Below, piece after piece: positions 25,602 through 33,261 of a stretch of DNA of 45,615 bases. Source of the stretch: Lachnospiraceae bacterium (GTDB lineage Bacteria; Bacillota; Clostridia; Lachnospirales; Lachnospiraceae); assembly GCA_900757145.1 (NCBI GenBank), contig CAAEMT010000055.1, positions 1 through 45,615 of the forward strand, written 5' to 3'. Numbering within the stretch: the stretch's first letter is position 1; each line of letters opens with the position of its first letter. The position numbers were made by a program, and so were the translations under genes. The notes below the pieces were generated by a model that saw only the letters and a program-made list of their open reading frames with translations, was not told where the DNA came from and made no database searches.

Positions 25602-26606
25602 TCAGCGTATTCTCTCAGGAAATCCTACTTTCTTTTGTACCTTGCGCAGCGTTTTCTGTGCAAAGTAGTTTGCTTTCTCTGCGTTATTCTTGATCACGCT
25701 GTCGATATAGCCTTTATCCTTTTCAAGCTCTGCCACACGCTTCTGAAGCGGTTCAAGGATCGCTACGACTGCCTCGCCGACTGCTTCCTTAAATTGACCG
25801 TAACCGCATCCGGAAAACTCCTTTACGACTTCGTCCGGCGTCTTGTTCTGACAAGCGCAGTAAATATCGATCAGATTGTGCAGTCCCGGCTGTTCCTCAC
25901 TGTAACGGATCTCTCCAAGAGAGTCTGTCACGGCACGCTTGCACTTTCTGCGGATCGTATCAGGATCATCCATCAGATAGATGCTTCCATTCGGATTTTC
26001 ATCGGATTTGCTCATTTTCTTTGTCGGCTCCTGAAGGCTCATGATCTTCGCGCCGGACTTGCCGATATACGCTTCCGGAACCGTAAATACATCTCCATAG
26101 ACCGCATTAAAACGCTGCGCGATATCTCTTGTCAGCTCCAAATGCTGCATCTGATCGATACCGACCGGAACAACGTCTGCCTGATAAAGCAGGATGTCCG
26201 CAGCCATCAGCACCGGATATGTAAAAAGACCGGCATTGATATTATCCGCATGCTTGGATGCCTTATCCTTAAACTGTGTCATACGGTTTAGCTCTCCCAT
26301 ATAGGTAAAGCAGTTCAGTATCCAGGAAAGCTCCGCATGTCCGGATACATGAGACTGATAATAGATGCAGTTCTTTTCAGGATCAAGCCCTGCCGCAATA
26401 TACAGTGTCAGCAGCGCTCGCGCACGCTTGCGCAGAGTAGCCGGATCCTGACGAACCGTGATTGAATGCATATCTACTACTGAATAAAAGCACTCATATT
26501 CATCACTAAGCGTCACCCAGTTTTTCAGTGCGCCAAGATAATTTCCAAGTGTTAGATTTCCCGTTGCCTGCATGCCGCTGAACAGGACTTTTTTATCGCC
26601 TATCAT
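25602..26606 (-). CDS. trpS: Tryptophanyl-tRNA synthetase
   Basis: A 334-residue class-I synthetase. The HIGH-type motif is TGNLTLGNYLGAL near the N-terminus and the KMSKS motif is intact (KKMSKSDENP, about residue 195). GIDQMQHLELTRDIAQRFN is also typical. It charges tRNA-Trp. The ATG at 26606, preceded by GGGAGG, gives the conserved start MIGDKKVLFSGMQ; an upstream in-frame start is not favoured. No T-box leader (no conserved GGUGG element) is visible in the 220-base upstream region, so T-box control is unlikely. It is divergent from luxS. Confidence 0.97.
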   Translation of the reverse strand: MIGDKKVLFSGMQATGNLTLGNYLGALKNWVTLSDEYECFYSVVDMHSITVRQDPATLRKRARALLTLYIAAGLDPEKNCIYYQSHVSGHAELSWILNCFTYMGELNRMTQFKDKASKHADNINAGLFTYPVLMAADILLYQADVVPVGIDQMQHLELTRDIAQRFNAVYGDVFTVPEAYIGKSGAKIMSLQEPTKKMSKSDENPNGSIYLMDDPDTIRRKCKRAVTDSLGEIRYSEEQPGLHNLIDIYCACQNKTPDEVVKEFSGCGYGQFKEAVGEAVVAILEPLQKRVAELEKDKGYIDSVIKNNAEKANYFAQKTLRKVQKKVGFPERIR

Positions 26607-26696
26607 ACTGTCTTCCTCCCAATGCCGCAGCGTATACAAAAATGCCCTCTTTTCTCCGGCACTCCTGACCCGCCTCTTTTGGCAATTTTCTTACTA

Positions 26697-26725
26697 ATAT
26701 TATCATTTCCATATGGCAAAGTCAA
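26697..26725 (-). promoter_or_regulatory. Promoter of trpS
   Basis: Minus-strand TTGACT (26720-26725), 17 bases, TAATAT (26697-26702). The -35 box is two bases from the -35 box of the divergent luxS promoter. Confidence 0.6.
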
Positions 26726-26727
26726 GG

Positions 26728-26756
26728 TTGTATCCCGCAGCGCAATCTGCTAAAAT
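26728..26756 (+). promoter_or_regulatory. Promoter of luxS
   Basis: TTGTAT (26728-26733), 17 bases, TAAAAT (26751-26756), with a TGC extended -10 just before it. The start codon is 71 bases downstream, leaving a moderate 5' leader. Confidence 0.65.
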
Positions 26757-26827
26757 TAACGTAACGCGGCTGTTTTGTACAGTCAGCTGCTTCTAAAATA
26801 AATGACCGCAGAAAGGACAGATCACAT

Positions 26828-27307
26828 ATGAAAAAAATCGCAAGCTTTACGATCGACCACATCAAACTGCTTCCGGGACTTTACGTCTCCCGTAAGGACC
26901 ACATTGGAAGTGAAACAATTACAACGTTCGATATCCGCATGACAAAGCCAAACGCAGAGCCAGTTATGAACACAGCGGAGATGCACACGATCGAGCATCT
27001 CGCAGCTACTTTTTTGAGGAATCATGCGCAGTACGGTGACAAAACTGTATACTTCGGTCCGATGGGCTGCCGCACTGGCTTCTATCTCCTGCTTGCCGGA
27101 GATTACGAGTCAAAGGACATCGTTCCTCTGATGCAGGAGATGTTTGCCTTTATCCGCGATTTCCATGAGGAAGTACCGGGCGCCAGCGCAAAGGACTGCG
27201 GGAACTATCTCGATATGAATCTGCCGATGGCAAATTATCTGGCAGAGAAATATCTGCGCGAGGTGCTGACGGATATTACGCAGAAGCGGCTTGTTTATCC
27301 TGACTGA
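26828..27307 (+). CDS. luxS: S-ribosylhomocysteine lyase (autoinducer-2 synthesis)
   Basis: A 159-residue protein with the metal site H53-x3-H57 (HTIEHLAATFLRNH) and C124 (AKDCGNY), plus the catalytic Cys at about 81 in GPMGCRTGFY. LuxS splits S-ribosylhomocysteine to homocysteine and DPD, the precursor of autoinducer-2, in the activated methyl cycle. Length and residues are those of an active enzyme. It stands alone; the matching nucleosidase gene is not in the window. Its end converges on the FtsX-type permease gene 58 bases away, with no clear terminator. Confidence 0.98.
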   Translation: MKKIASFTIDHIKLLPGLYVSRKDHIGSETITTFDIRMTKPNAEPVMNTAEMHTIEHLAATFLRNHAQYGDKTVYFGPMGCRTGFYLLLAGDYESKDIVPLMQEMFAFIRDFHEEVPGASAKDCGNYLDMNLPMANYLAEKYLREVLTDITQKRLVYPD

Positions 27308-27364
27308 TAAAAATGCTGAAGGCGCTTGTTCCAATTCCTGTTTTGCAGTGTCTGGATGTATTTA

Positions 27365-29860
27365 TTATCCGTGATACCGGATCCGTTCTATCACGGATTC
27401 ACGTTTTACGCTGCGCGTCAGCACGAATGACAGGACAGTCTGGAACAGCGCCAGAAATATAGCCATCACCAAAAGTTCACGAACCGGAAGATGGTACTGA
27501 TTAAGCCCAAACATCTGTTCCGCCTTTCCGTATCGGAACAGGCCGTAACCGCACGGTATACCGACAAGCATGGATACAGCCACTGTGCCAACCGTAAAAA
27601 GCAGTCCCTCGCCCTGCAGACTTGCATTCAACTGTGCATTTGTCATTCCGATCGCCTGCATCAAGCCAAACTCCTGCCTGCGTGTCACTGCGCTGACAAC
27701 GAGAGTATTCGCCATGTTCAGAAAACTGATCACTGCGATCATTCCGCTTAGTACATAGGCAAACAGCTTCATCATACCTACTGCTGTCTTTGATGTCGAA
27801 AGTACATCCGCGTAAGTCTTCATCTCAAGATGCTCTTTATTTTCAAGAAGTGTTCTGATCTGTCCTTCCACAGATGCCTCCGTTTTGCGCTCACATGAGA
27901 TCCATACCTTATATATGGGATCGCCCGCAAAGCCAAGCGACCGATACGTCTCCTCCGTTATTATCCAGTCTGCCGAAGCCATTCCGAAGGAACCTGCCAC
28001 CTGCGCCTCCATTGTCTTTTCCTGTATTCCGTCCGTCAGAAGAATTTTCTTGCTGTCTCCTCGTACGATTCCTTCTTCTTCCATAAAATAGCGCATCCCC
28101 CAGACGATCCCGGAATTTTGCGAAACACTGTCGTAAGAAAAATCACCTTCTCCCCCGCCTTCTTTTAGCTCTTTTTCAAAGGTTTCACGGTCTAAAACAA
28201 GGACAGAATATGATTTTTCAGAGGCCTGTCCATTTTTATCGAGAAGCTGTGCGCAAAGGATACACTGTGTGTCCACCCGAGCAACACCGTCAAGCGCACG
28301 CAGCTCATTCAAAAATTCCTGATCAAGCGGATTGTTTTTCAGAATTGCGTCTAGATTATTTTCCGGATACGCTTTGTCTCCTATAGAATAGTCGAGTTCA
28401 ATCTGAAAATCTCCGAATTCTACCTGCTTTCTCGCATCATACTCCGTATCGAGATTTCCTCCTAAGTTTGCGATCACGACAAAGAGTGTACATGAAAGTC
28501 CCATCGTGATAATCGTCATTACGGTACGTTTTTTCTGCGCCGCCAGATTTGCAAGTGTCAGGTCGAATACGCGCATTTGCCGCTTCCCTCTTCTGGTACT
28601 TCTGCTGTGTTTTACCGTACTGCCCTCCTGGTATCTCACGGCTTCCACCGGAGAAACGGACGATACAAGACGTATTGGACGGTAAAGAGCAAGACAGACA
28701 GTAAGAAAACAGATGACCGCTGCAAGGAATACAATGGCCGGGGAAATAGGCGAGACAAATGTATAGCCTGCCGGGCGGTATACCCTTTCAAGGCGCATCA
28801 GCCAATCAAACGATAAGGACGCGGTCACGATCCCGAGGATCAGCCCGATCGGGATTCCTATAACTGTCATGTACATCCCTTCTAAGAATATTAGCTTTCT
28901 CATCTGATGCTTCGTAGCGCCGATCGCGCGAAGTTTTCCGTATTCCCGAATCTTCTGCACAATCCCCACCTGAAAAATATTGTATATGACAAGGACAGAA
29001 AATAGTACGATGCATCCGATGATCAGTGCGCAGACAGTGATTGTCTCATATCCTGCATTAAGATACCAGTTCAGATATCCCTTATTGACATTCACATTTT
29101 TTTCATCCGCACCAACAAGAGCTGCAAGTTCCTTTATTACCTCCTCTGCGTTATCTGTATTGATTTCCACAAACGGAGCCAAAGAAAAATAGGCGTTATA
29201 CTCCCTCTCCTGACGCGGTACAGAATGTTCAAAATACTCTTTCGATACAAATACCGCCCTGTAAATACCAGTTCCGACCTCATTCTCCTTTACGAGTCCG
29301 CTGATCGTATACTCCTCTGCTTCAAAAGGTGTTTCCATATTAAAGCGGCGCTGCAGGCGTACCTTATCGCCTACTTTAGGATCCGACACGCCGCATTCCT
29401 TTAAAAATGCAGCTCCTGCCGCAATCTCATTTCCTTTTTCCGGATACGCTCCTTCTGCCAGGCGATTCTGCATATTATTAAACGCAAGTGCCGTCTCATC
29501 CGCATAATACATCGCGCCGTCATTCTGTGTCAAAGCCGTAAGCGCCATCAGACCAATCTCATCAAATTCCCCTCTAAGCTCCATCTGTGAAATCTGTTTT
29601 GCATCTGCCCGTTTGATGTATCCGTAATGCGATCCGCTGCTAAGTCCGGCATTCACTTTCTGGGATCTGAGCATCCCGTATCCGTAGGAAGATACAATCA
29701 CAAGAAGCATCATGGTAAAACAAATTGAAACTGTTACAAATATACTTCGCGTTTTATTCTGTATGTTGTTAGAAAACGCCAGTCTCGCAATAGACATTCC
29801 CGTCTGCGGCATATCATTTTGTATGTTCTGTTTTTGCCTGATATTTTCTTCTCTTTTCAT
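27365..29860 (-). CDS. ABC exporter permease with two FtsX domains
   Basis: An 831-residue membrane protein. One helix near residues 35-60 is followed by an extracellular domain to about 270. Next come three helices with the FtsX signature VQKIREYGKLRAIGATKHQMRKLIFLEG, a further helix, then the repeat: helix near 450, an extracellular domain to about 700, and a second FtsX core with RRQEFGLMQAIGMTNAQLNASLQGEG. This is the layout of efflux/mechanotransmission permeases that work with LolD/MacB-like ATPases. The ATG overlaps the ATPase stop (ATGA), so they form one transporter. The substrate is unknown; antimicrobial peptides or lipids are usual for the family, and a two-component system lies upstream. 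Confidence 0.9.
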   Translation of the reverse strand: MKREENIRQKQNIQNDMPQTGMSIARLAFSNNIQNKTRSIFVTVSICFTMMLLVIVSSYGYGMLRSQKVNAGLSSGSHYGYIKRADAKQISQMELRGEFDEIGLMALTALTQNDGAMYYADETALAFNNMQNRLAEGAYPEKGNEIAAGAAFLKECGVSDPKVGDKVRLQRRFNMETPFEAEEYTISGLVKENEVGTGIYRAVFVSKEYFEHSVPRQEREYNAYFSLAPFVEINTDNAEEVIKELAALVGADEKNVNVNKGYLNWYLNAGYETITVCALIIGCIVLFSVLVIYNIFQVGIVQKIREYGKLRAIGATKHQMRKLIFLEGMYMTVIGIPIGLILGIVTASLSFDWLMRLERVYRPAGYTFVSPISPAIVFLAAVICFLTVCLALYRPIRLVSSVSPVEAVRYQEGSTVKHSRSTRRGKRQMRVFDLTLANLAAQKKRTVMTIITMGLSCTLFVVIANLGGNLDTEYDARKQVEFGDFQIELDYSIGDKAYPENNLDAILKNNPLDQEFLNELRALDGVARVDTQCILCAQLLDKNGQASEKSYSVLVLDRETFEKELKEGGGEGDFSYDSVSQNSGIVWGMRYFMEEEGIVRGDSKKILLTDGIQEKTMEAQVAGSFGMASADWIITEETYRSLGFAGDPIYKVWISCERKTEASVEGQIRTLLENKEHLEMKTYADVLSTSKTAVGMMKLFAYVLSGMIAVISFLNMANTLVVSAVTRRQEFGLMQAIGMTNAQLNASLQGEGLLFTVGTVAVSMLVGIPCGYGLFRYGKAEQMFGLNQYHLPVRELLVMAIFLALFQTVLSFVLTRSVKRESVIERIRYHG

Positions 29861-30528
29861 GGCGCTGCCACCTTTCCGTCCTCCAGAAGAATGATACGGT
29901 CAGCCATCTGGGCAATATCTTCGTCATGCGTAATAATAACAAGCGTCTGTCCAAATCTCTGCGCGGAAGCTTTCAGCAGTGTGATCACTTCATCACCTGT
30001 ACGCGAGTCAAGATTTCCTGTCGGTTCGTCCGCAAAGACAATATCCGGATGCGTCACAAGTGCGCGCGCGATTGCTACCCTTTGCTGCTGTCCGCCTGAT
30101 AAGGCATGCGGCAGATGATGGAGCCTGTCGCGAAGTCCTAGGATATCAATCAGCTCTTTGACATAAGCCTCGTCCACCTTCTTTTTATCAAGCCCCAGCG
30201 GCAGAATGATATTCTCCCATACATTGATTGAGGATATGAGATTATATGCCTGAAATACAAATCCTATCTTCCTGCGCCTGAATACGGCAAGCGCATTCTC
30301 TGACGGCTTATATATATCAACGTTGCGGATATATACATGCCCCGATGTCGGACAATCCAATCCTCCCATCATGTGAAGCAGTGTTGATTTACCCGATCCG
30401 CTCTTTCCTACGATCGCAACAAATTCCCCCTGTTCAATCTCAAGATTCACATGATCGACTGCTTTCACCTGCCAGGTACCCATTCCGTAAAACTTGCACA
30501 GCTCTTTTGTTTTTAATATTACTCCCAT
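29857..30528 (-). CDS. ABC exporter ATPase (LolD/MacB/BceA-like)
   Basis: A 223-residue ATPase with Walker A GKSGSGKST, Q-loop FVFQAYNLI, signature LSGGQQQRVAIARAL, Walker B IVFADEPTGNLDS and switch His in IITHDED. The DEPTGNLDS form is typical of the FtsX-associated export subfamily. The ATG at 30528, after an AGGAG site, gives the normal start; the frame is open further upstream into untranslated sequence. It overlaps the permease gene and lies 152 bases after the histidine kinase, separated by a terminator, so it has its own promoter. Confidence 0.95.
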   Translation of the reverse strand: MGVILKTKELCKFYGMGTWQVKAVDHVNLEIEQGEFVAIVGKSGSGKSTLLHMMGGLDCPTSGHVYIRNVDIYKPSENALAVFRRRKIGFVFQAYNLISSINVWENIILPLGLDKKKVDEAYVKELIDILGLRDRLHHLPHALSGGQQQRVAIARALVTHPDIVFADEPTGNLDSRTGDEVITLLKASAQRFGQTLVIITHDEDIAQMADRIILLEDGKVAAP

Positions 30529-30556
30529 AAAGTCACTCCTTTTTGTCTTTTCGTTT

Positions 30557-30588
30557 ATTCTATCAAATGTTTCTTTCCGCATACTTTC
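30557..30588 (-). promoter_or_regulatory. Extended -10 promoter and GAAAG direct repeat before the ABC exporter
   Basis: Minus-strand TGA-TAGAAT (30557-30565) is an extended -10; no good -35 is present. Upstream, GAAAG is repeated with an 11-base period (30573-30577 and 30584-30588), the spacing usual for OmpR-type regulators. An activator-dependent promoter under the neighbouring response regulator is inferred. Confidence 0.4.
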
Positions 30589-30596
30589 TAAAAAAG

Positions 30597-30622
30597 AAAA
30601 AAGCCTTACATTTCTGTAAGAC
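30597..30622 (-). terminator. Terminator after the histidine kinase gene
   Basis: CTTACA (30605-30610) pairs with TGTAAG (30615-30620) around a four-base loop. On the minus strand a T-run interrupted once follows. It closes the exonuclease-to-kinase transcript. Confidence 0.8.
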
Positions 30623-30633
30623 TTCAAACTGTA

Positions 30634-30657
30634 TCATACGCCAGAGACAGCGTATGA
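30634..30657 (-). other. Inverted repeat between kinase stop and terminator
   Basis: TCATACGC (30634-30641) and GCGTATGA (30650-30657) are perfect eight-base arms with an eight-base loop, just upstream of the terminator. It could stabilise the mRNA end or be an operator for the exporter promoter downstream. Confidence 0.5.
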
Positions 30658-30680
30658 GATAATTATTCCCACAGCTCTTT

Positions 30681-31994
30681 TTATTTGAACGGAAGCGACA
30701 CGATAAAACGGCTTCCCTTCGGAATGGCTGCGGCAACACGGATCGTGCCGTGATGCTTTTCTATTATCTGGCGACTCAGATACAGTCCGATTCCCTGGCC
30801 TTTTTGCGACTGCACACGCTCGTCCTGTCCGCGCCAAAAGCGTTTAAATATCTGGTTGCGTTCCTGCGATGAAATTCCAATCCCATGATCCTCTATTTCA
30901 ATGCGCATACATGCCGCCATCCGGCAAAGTGATATGCGTATCTCAGAGTCACAGTCACTGTATTTCACTGCATTCTCCAATATATTGATCAGAGCCTCTG
31001 ACAGCCATCTTTCATCATGCCAGAGCGTAAGGTCTGCATCTGTTTCATACGGCTCTTCAAAAATAATATCAATATTTTTTTCCTGCGCCCGCGGATAAAT
31101 TCGATTAACCGCCGTAAGGATCGTATCGAAAAGGGGGCTCTGCTGTGGATGAAGCACGATAAGCCCTGTTTCAAGTCTGGAAATCTGCAAAAGAGCATCC
31201 GTAAGCTCCATAAGGCGTCCCAGCTGTTCACGGCAGCATGAAAGAAACTCCTTATATTCGTCTTCCTTAAGTTTGCCCGATGAAAGCAGATCAAAGCTTG
31301 CACGCAATGCCATAAGAGGCGTGCGAAGCTGATGCGAAATATCTGTCACAAGCGACTTCGTCTCCTCTCTGTCTCGATGCGCGCTTTCCCGAAGCAGTTT
31401 CATATGATCCGCAAGCATAGCCAGCTCCTCTTGCAGTACGTCTTCTTCGCAGAAGCACAGTTCCCGCCCATCCTTATCCGGCTCCTCCGCGGCAAAGTGA
31501 ACTGCCGCCTCTCTTCTGACTGCCTCTATCTGTCCGCAAACCATCCCCACCACAGCTTCTCTCTGCCTTTTTTCCGCATATCTGCGCCTGATGAGCAGGA
31601 AGGAGGAAACAGCAAAAAAGATTCCCGTAACAATCATATTCCAGAAAATGTGCTCTGCAAGCTGTTTTTGCAGCGTACCGTAAAAATGCGCAGAATACCC
31701 AAGCGCATGAAGCAATTCCATCCCCTGCTGCACGCCAGAAGCTTTGCCATCCTTTAAATACTGTGTAATGCGTATCTGTGTCTGGGAATTTTCCGAAGCG
31801 TCATCAAAGCCTTCTATACCAAATCTATCTTTTGGATTATCATCTTCTGCTACTGCGATCGCCGCAATCGTCATTTTATGTCGAAAATCCTGATAAGAAG
31901 GATACAAAAGAGCTGCATTGACAATAAGCCACATCGCCGCAGCACAGAAAACGATCCGTCCCACACCGGCTTTTCTTTTTTCTATGCTCCCCAT
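30681..31994 (-). CDS. Sensor histidine kinase
   Basis: A 437-residue membrane kinase. One helix at about 13-33, a modest extracellular region to about 112, a second helix at about 113-133, then a linker. HisKA has the phospho-accepting His in DISHQLRTPLMALRASFD (about 222). The ATPase domain has N box NILENAVKYS, G1 DHGIGI and G2 GQGIGLYLSRQI. No clear HAMP domain is seen. The ATG at 31994, five bases from AGGAG, is chosen over a GTG two codons earlier. It overlaps the response-regulator gene by 13 bases. The signal is unknown; context suggests envelope stress or the exporter's substrate. Confidence 0.95.
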   Translation of the reverse strand: MGSIEKRKAGVGRIVFCAAAMWLIVNAALLYPSYQDFRHKMTIAAIAVAEDDNPKDRFGIEGFDDASENSQTQIRITQYLKDGKASGVQQGMELLHALGYSAHFYGTLQKQLAEHIFWNMIVTGIFFAVSSFLLIRRRYAEKRQREAVVGMVCGQIEAVRREAAVHFAAEEPDKDGRELCFCEEDVLQEELAMLADHMKLLRESAHRDREETKSLVTDISHQLRTPLMALRASFDLLSSGKLKEDEYKEFLSCCREQLGRLMELTDALLQISRLETGLIVLHPQQSPLFDTILTAVNRIYPRAQEKNIDIIFEEPYETDADLTLWHDERWLSEALINILENAVKYSDCDSEIRISLCRMAACMRIEIEDHGIGISSQERNQIFKRFWRGQDERVQSQKGQGIGLYLSRQIIEKHHGTIRVAAAIPKGSRFIVSLPFK

Positions 31995-32674
31995 CGGCAC
32001 TCCTTACTCCAGACATATCCCAGACCACGCACATTTTTGATATAGCTTGGAGAAGTCCGGTCAGGTTCTATTTTTTCACGAAGCCTGTTGATGCTTACCG
32101 CCACAGCATTATCATTTACAAAAGCACCGTCTGCATCAAGAAGCTGCTCCAGTATCTGCTTCTTGGAAATAATCTTTCCTGCATTTCCGGCAAGAAGCCT
32201 CAGAAGCTTCCACTCGTTTTTGGTAAGGAAGATTTCTTCACCGTCACGAAATAATTTCATGGAATCAAGCTGAGCTTCCAGTGCTCCGCTTACAAAGCAA
32301 TCTTTCTTTATACCGGAATACCGTTCCAGATATGCCTTAATCTTCAGAGAAAGCACAGAAAGACTAAAGGGCTTTGTTACATAATCGTCCGCACCTGCGC
32401 CGTATCCGATAACCTGGTCGGTCTCCTGATCCAGCGCCGTCAGACAGATTATATAGGCATCTCCCTGCCGCCTGATTTCTTCTACGAGAGAAAGACCGTT
32501 TCCATCCGGCAGGTTTACATCACACAAGAGAATATCGGGATACTGCCTATGTACAGCCCGCCTTGCCTCTGTATGCGTCCGTGCTGTATACACCTCATAT
32601 CCTTCCTTTTCTAAAGAAAAAGAAACTGCCCGTCCGACACTTTCGTCATCCTCCACCAACAATATTTTTGTCAT
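31982..32674 (-). CDS. OmpR/PhoB-family response regulator
   Basis: A 230-residue regulator. The receiver domain (1-120) has acidic residues at 9-10, phospho-acceptor D52 (LLCDVNLPDG) and K101 (VTKPFS). The winged-helix domain (about 130-225) has FLTKNEWKLLRLLAGNAGKIIS and VNRLREKIE-type recognition helix and ends KNVRGLGYVW. It pairs with the overlapping kinase. Its start forms an ATGA overlap with the DUF5662 gene, so it is translated with that gene and the GlgX-like gene. Its likely target is the exporter promoter just past the kinase. Confidence 0.96.
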   Translation of the reverse strand: MTKILLVEDDESVGRAVSFSLEKEGYEVYTARTHTEARRAVHRQYPDILLCDVNLPDGNGLSLVEEIRRQGDAYIICLTALDQETDQVIGYGAGADDYVTKPFSLSVLSLKIKAYLERYSGIKKDCFVSGALEAQLDSMKLFRDGEEIFLTKNEWKLLRLLAGNAGKIISKKQILEQLLDADGAFVNDNAVAVSINRLREKIEPDRTSPSYIKNVRGLGYVWSKECRWGA

Positions 32675-33258
32675 ATTTTATATCCCTTTAAGTAATAATC
32701 CCGCACAAAGCGCATCAACTCCTCCTCACCCTTTTCGTCAAGGATCCGCAGCATTCCGTGAAGCTCCTTTTCCGTCTGAGGATGCAGCAGATAATGGCTT
32801 CTGCCCCGCTCGAAATATGCAAGGGGATGGTGCTGGGTATAGGAATCTTTATTGTAATTTTTTGATGCGCTGATGCGATCCATCAGCATTTCCGCTACAT
32901 ACCGGCGCGGCATCTGCACTGCCTGCAGAGGATATCTGTCATCTGCAGGATGAAGTGCATAGTCCGTCCAGTATTCAAAATGGTGGCGGTTTCGTCCTTT
33001 GTGGTGCATCCATGCATAGGAATAGCCTTTGTCACGCCGCTCACCATTATTTGGGCTGCTTTTACCGTCATCATAATACATAAACCCCATCAGAAGCTCA
33101 GATGGTGTATATTTTGACATGTCATGGAGAATCCCCTGACGATACAGTCCGACACGAAAACAGTGACGCATCACAAGAAGCTTATGTTCATTAATTGTTC
33201 TCCAATGTCCGCATATTTTTTTCCATGTAATTTTATTGATCTGTCCCCGCAGCTTCAT
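32671..33258 (-). CDS. DUF5662 family protein
   Basis: A 195-residue protein of unknown function. It is rich in conserved His and aromatic residues: HCFRVGLYRQGILHDMSKYTPSE (His-Asp about 45-46), SPNNGERRDKGYSYAWMHHKGRNRHHFEYW (about 68-97). The His-Asp pair and following HH...HH cluster resemble an HD-type metal site, so a metal-dependent hydrolase is possible; this is inference. Some homologues are labelled catalase in databases without support. It starts three bases after the GlgX-like stop and overlaps the response regulator (ATGA), so the three are co-translated. Confidence 0.8.
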   Translation of the reverse strand: MKLRGQINKITWKKICGHWRTINEHKLLVMRHCFRVGLYRQGILHDMSKYTPSELLMGFMYYDDGKSSPNNGERRDKGYSYAWMHHKGRNRHHFEYWTDYALHPADDRYPLQAVQMPRRYVAEMLMDRISASKNYNKDSYTQHHPLAYFERGRSHYLLHPQTEKELHGMLRILDEKGEEELMRFVRDYYLKGYKI

Positions 33259-33261
33259 GCT

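Noticed and set aside
25488..26291. A 267-codon open frame on the plus strand
   Set aside because: It lies antisense to trpS, has no ribosome site and no recognisable motif; it is a shadow of the real gene's codon use. The same applies to long plus-strand frames opposite hemA (9504-10529) and the beta-propeller gene (23391-24389).
26607..26827. T-box leader for trpS
   Set aside because: No antiterminator bulge (GGUGG-type) or specifier structure is visible on the minus strand; a normal promoter sits there and the leader is about 85 bases.
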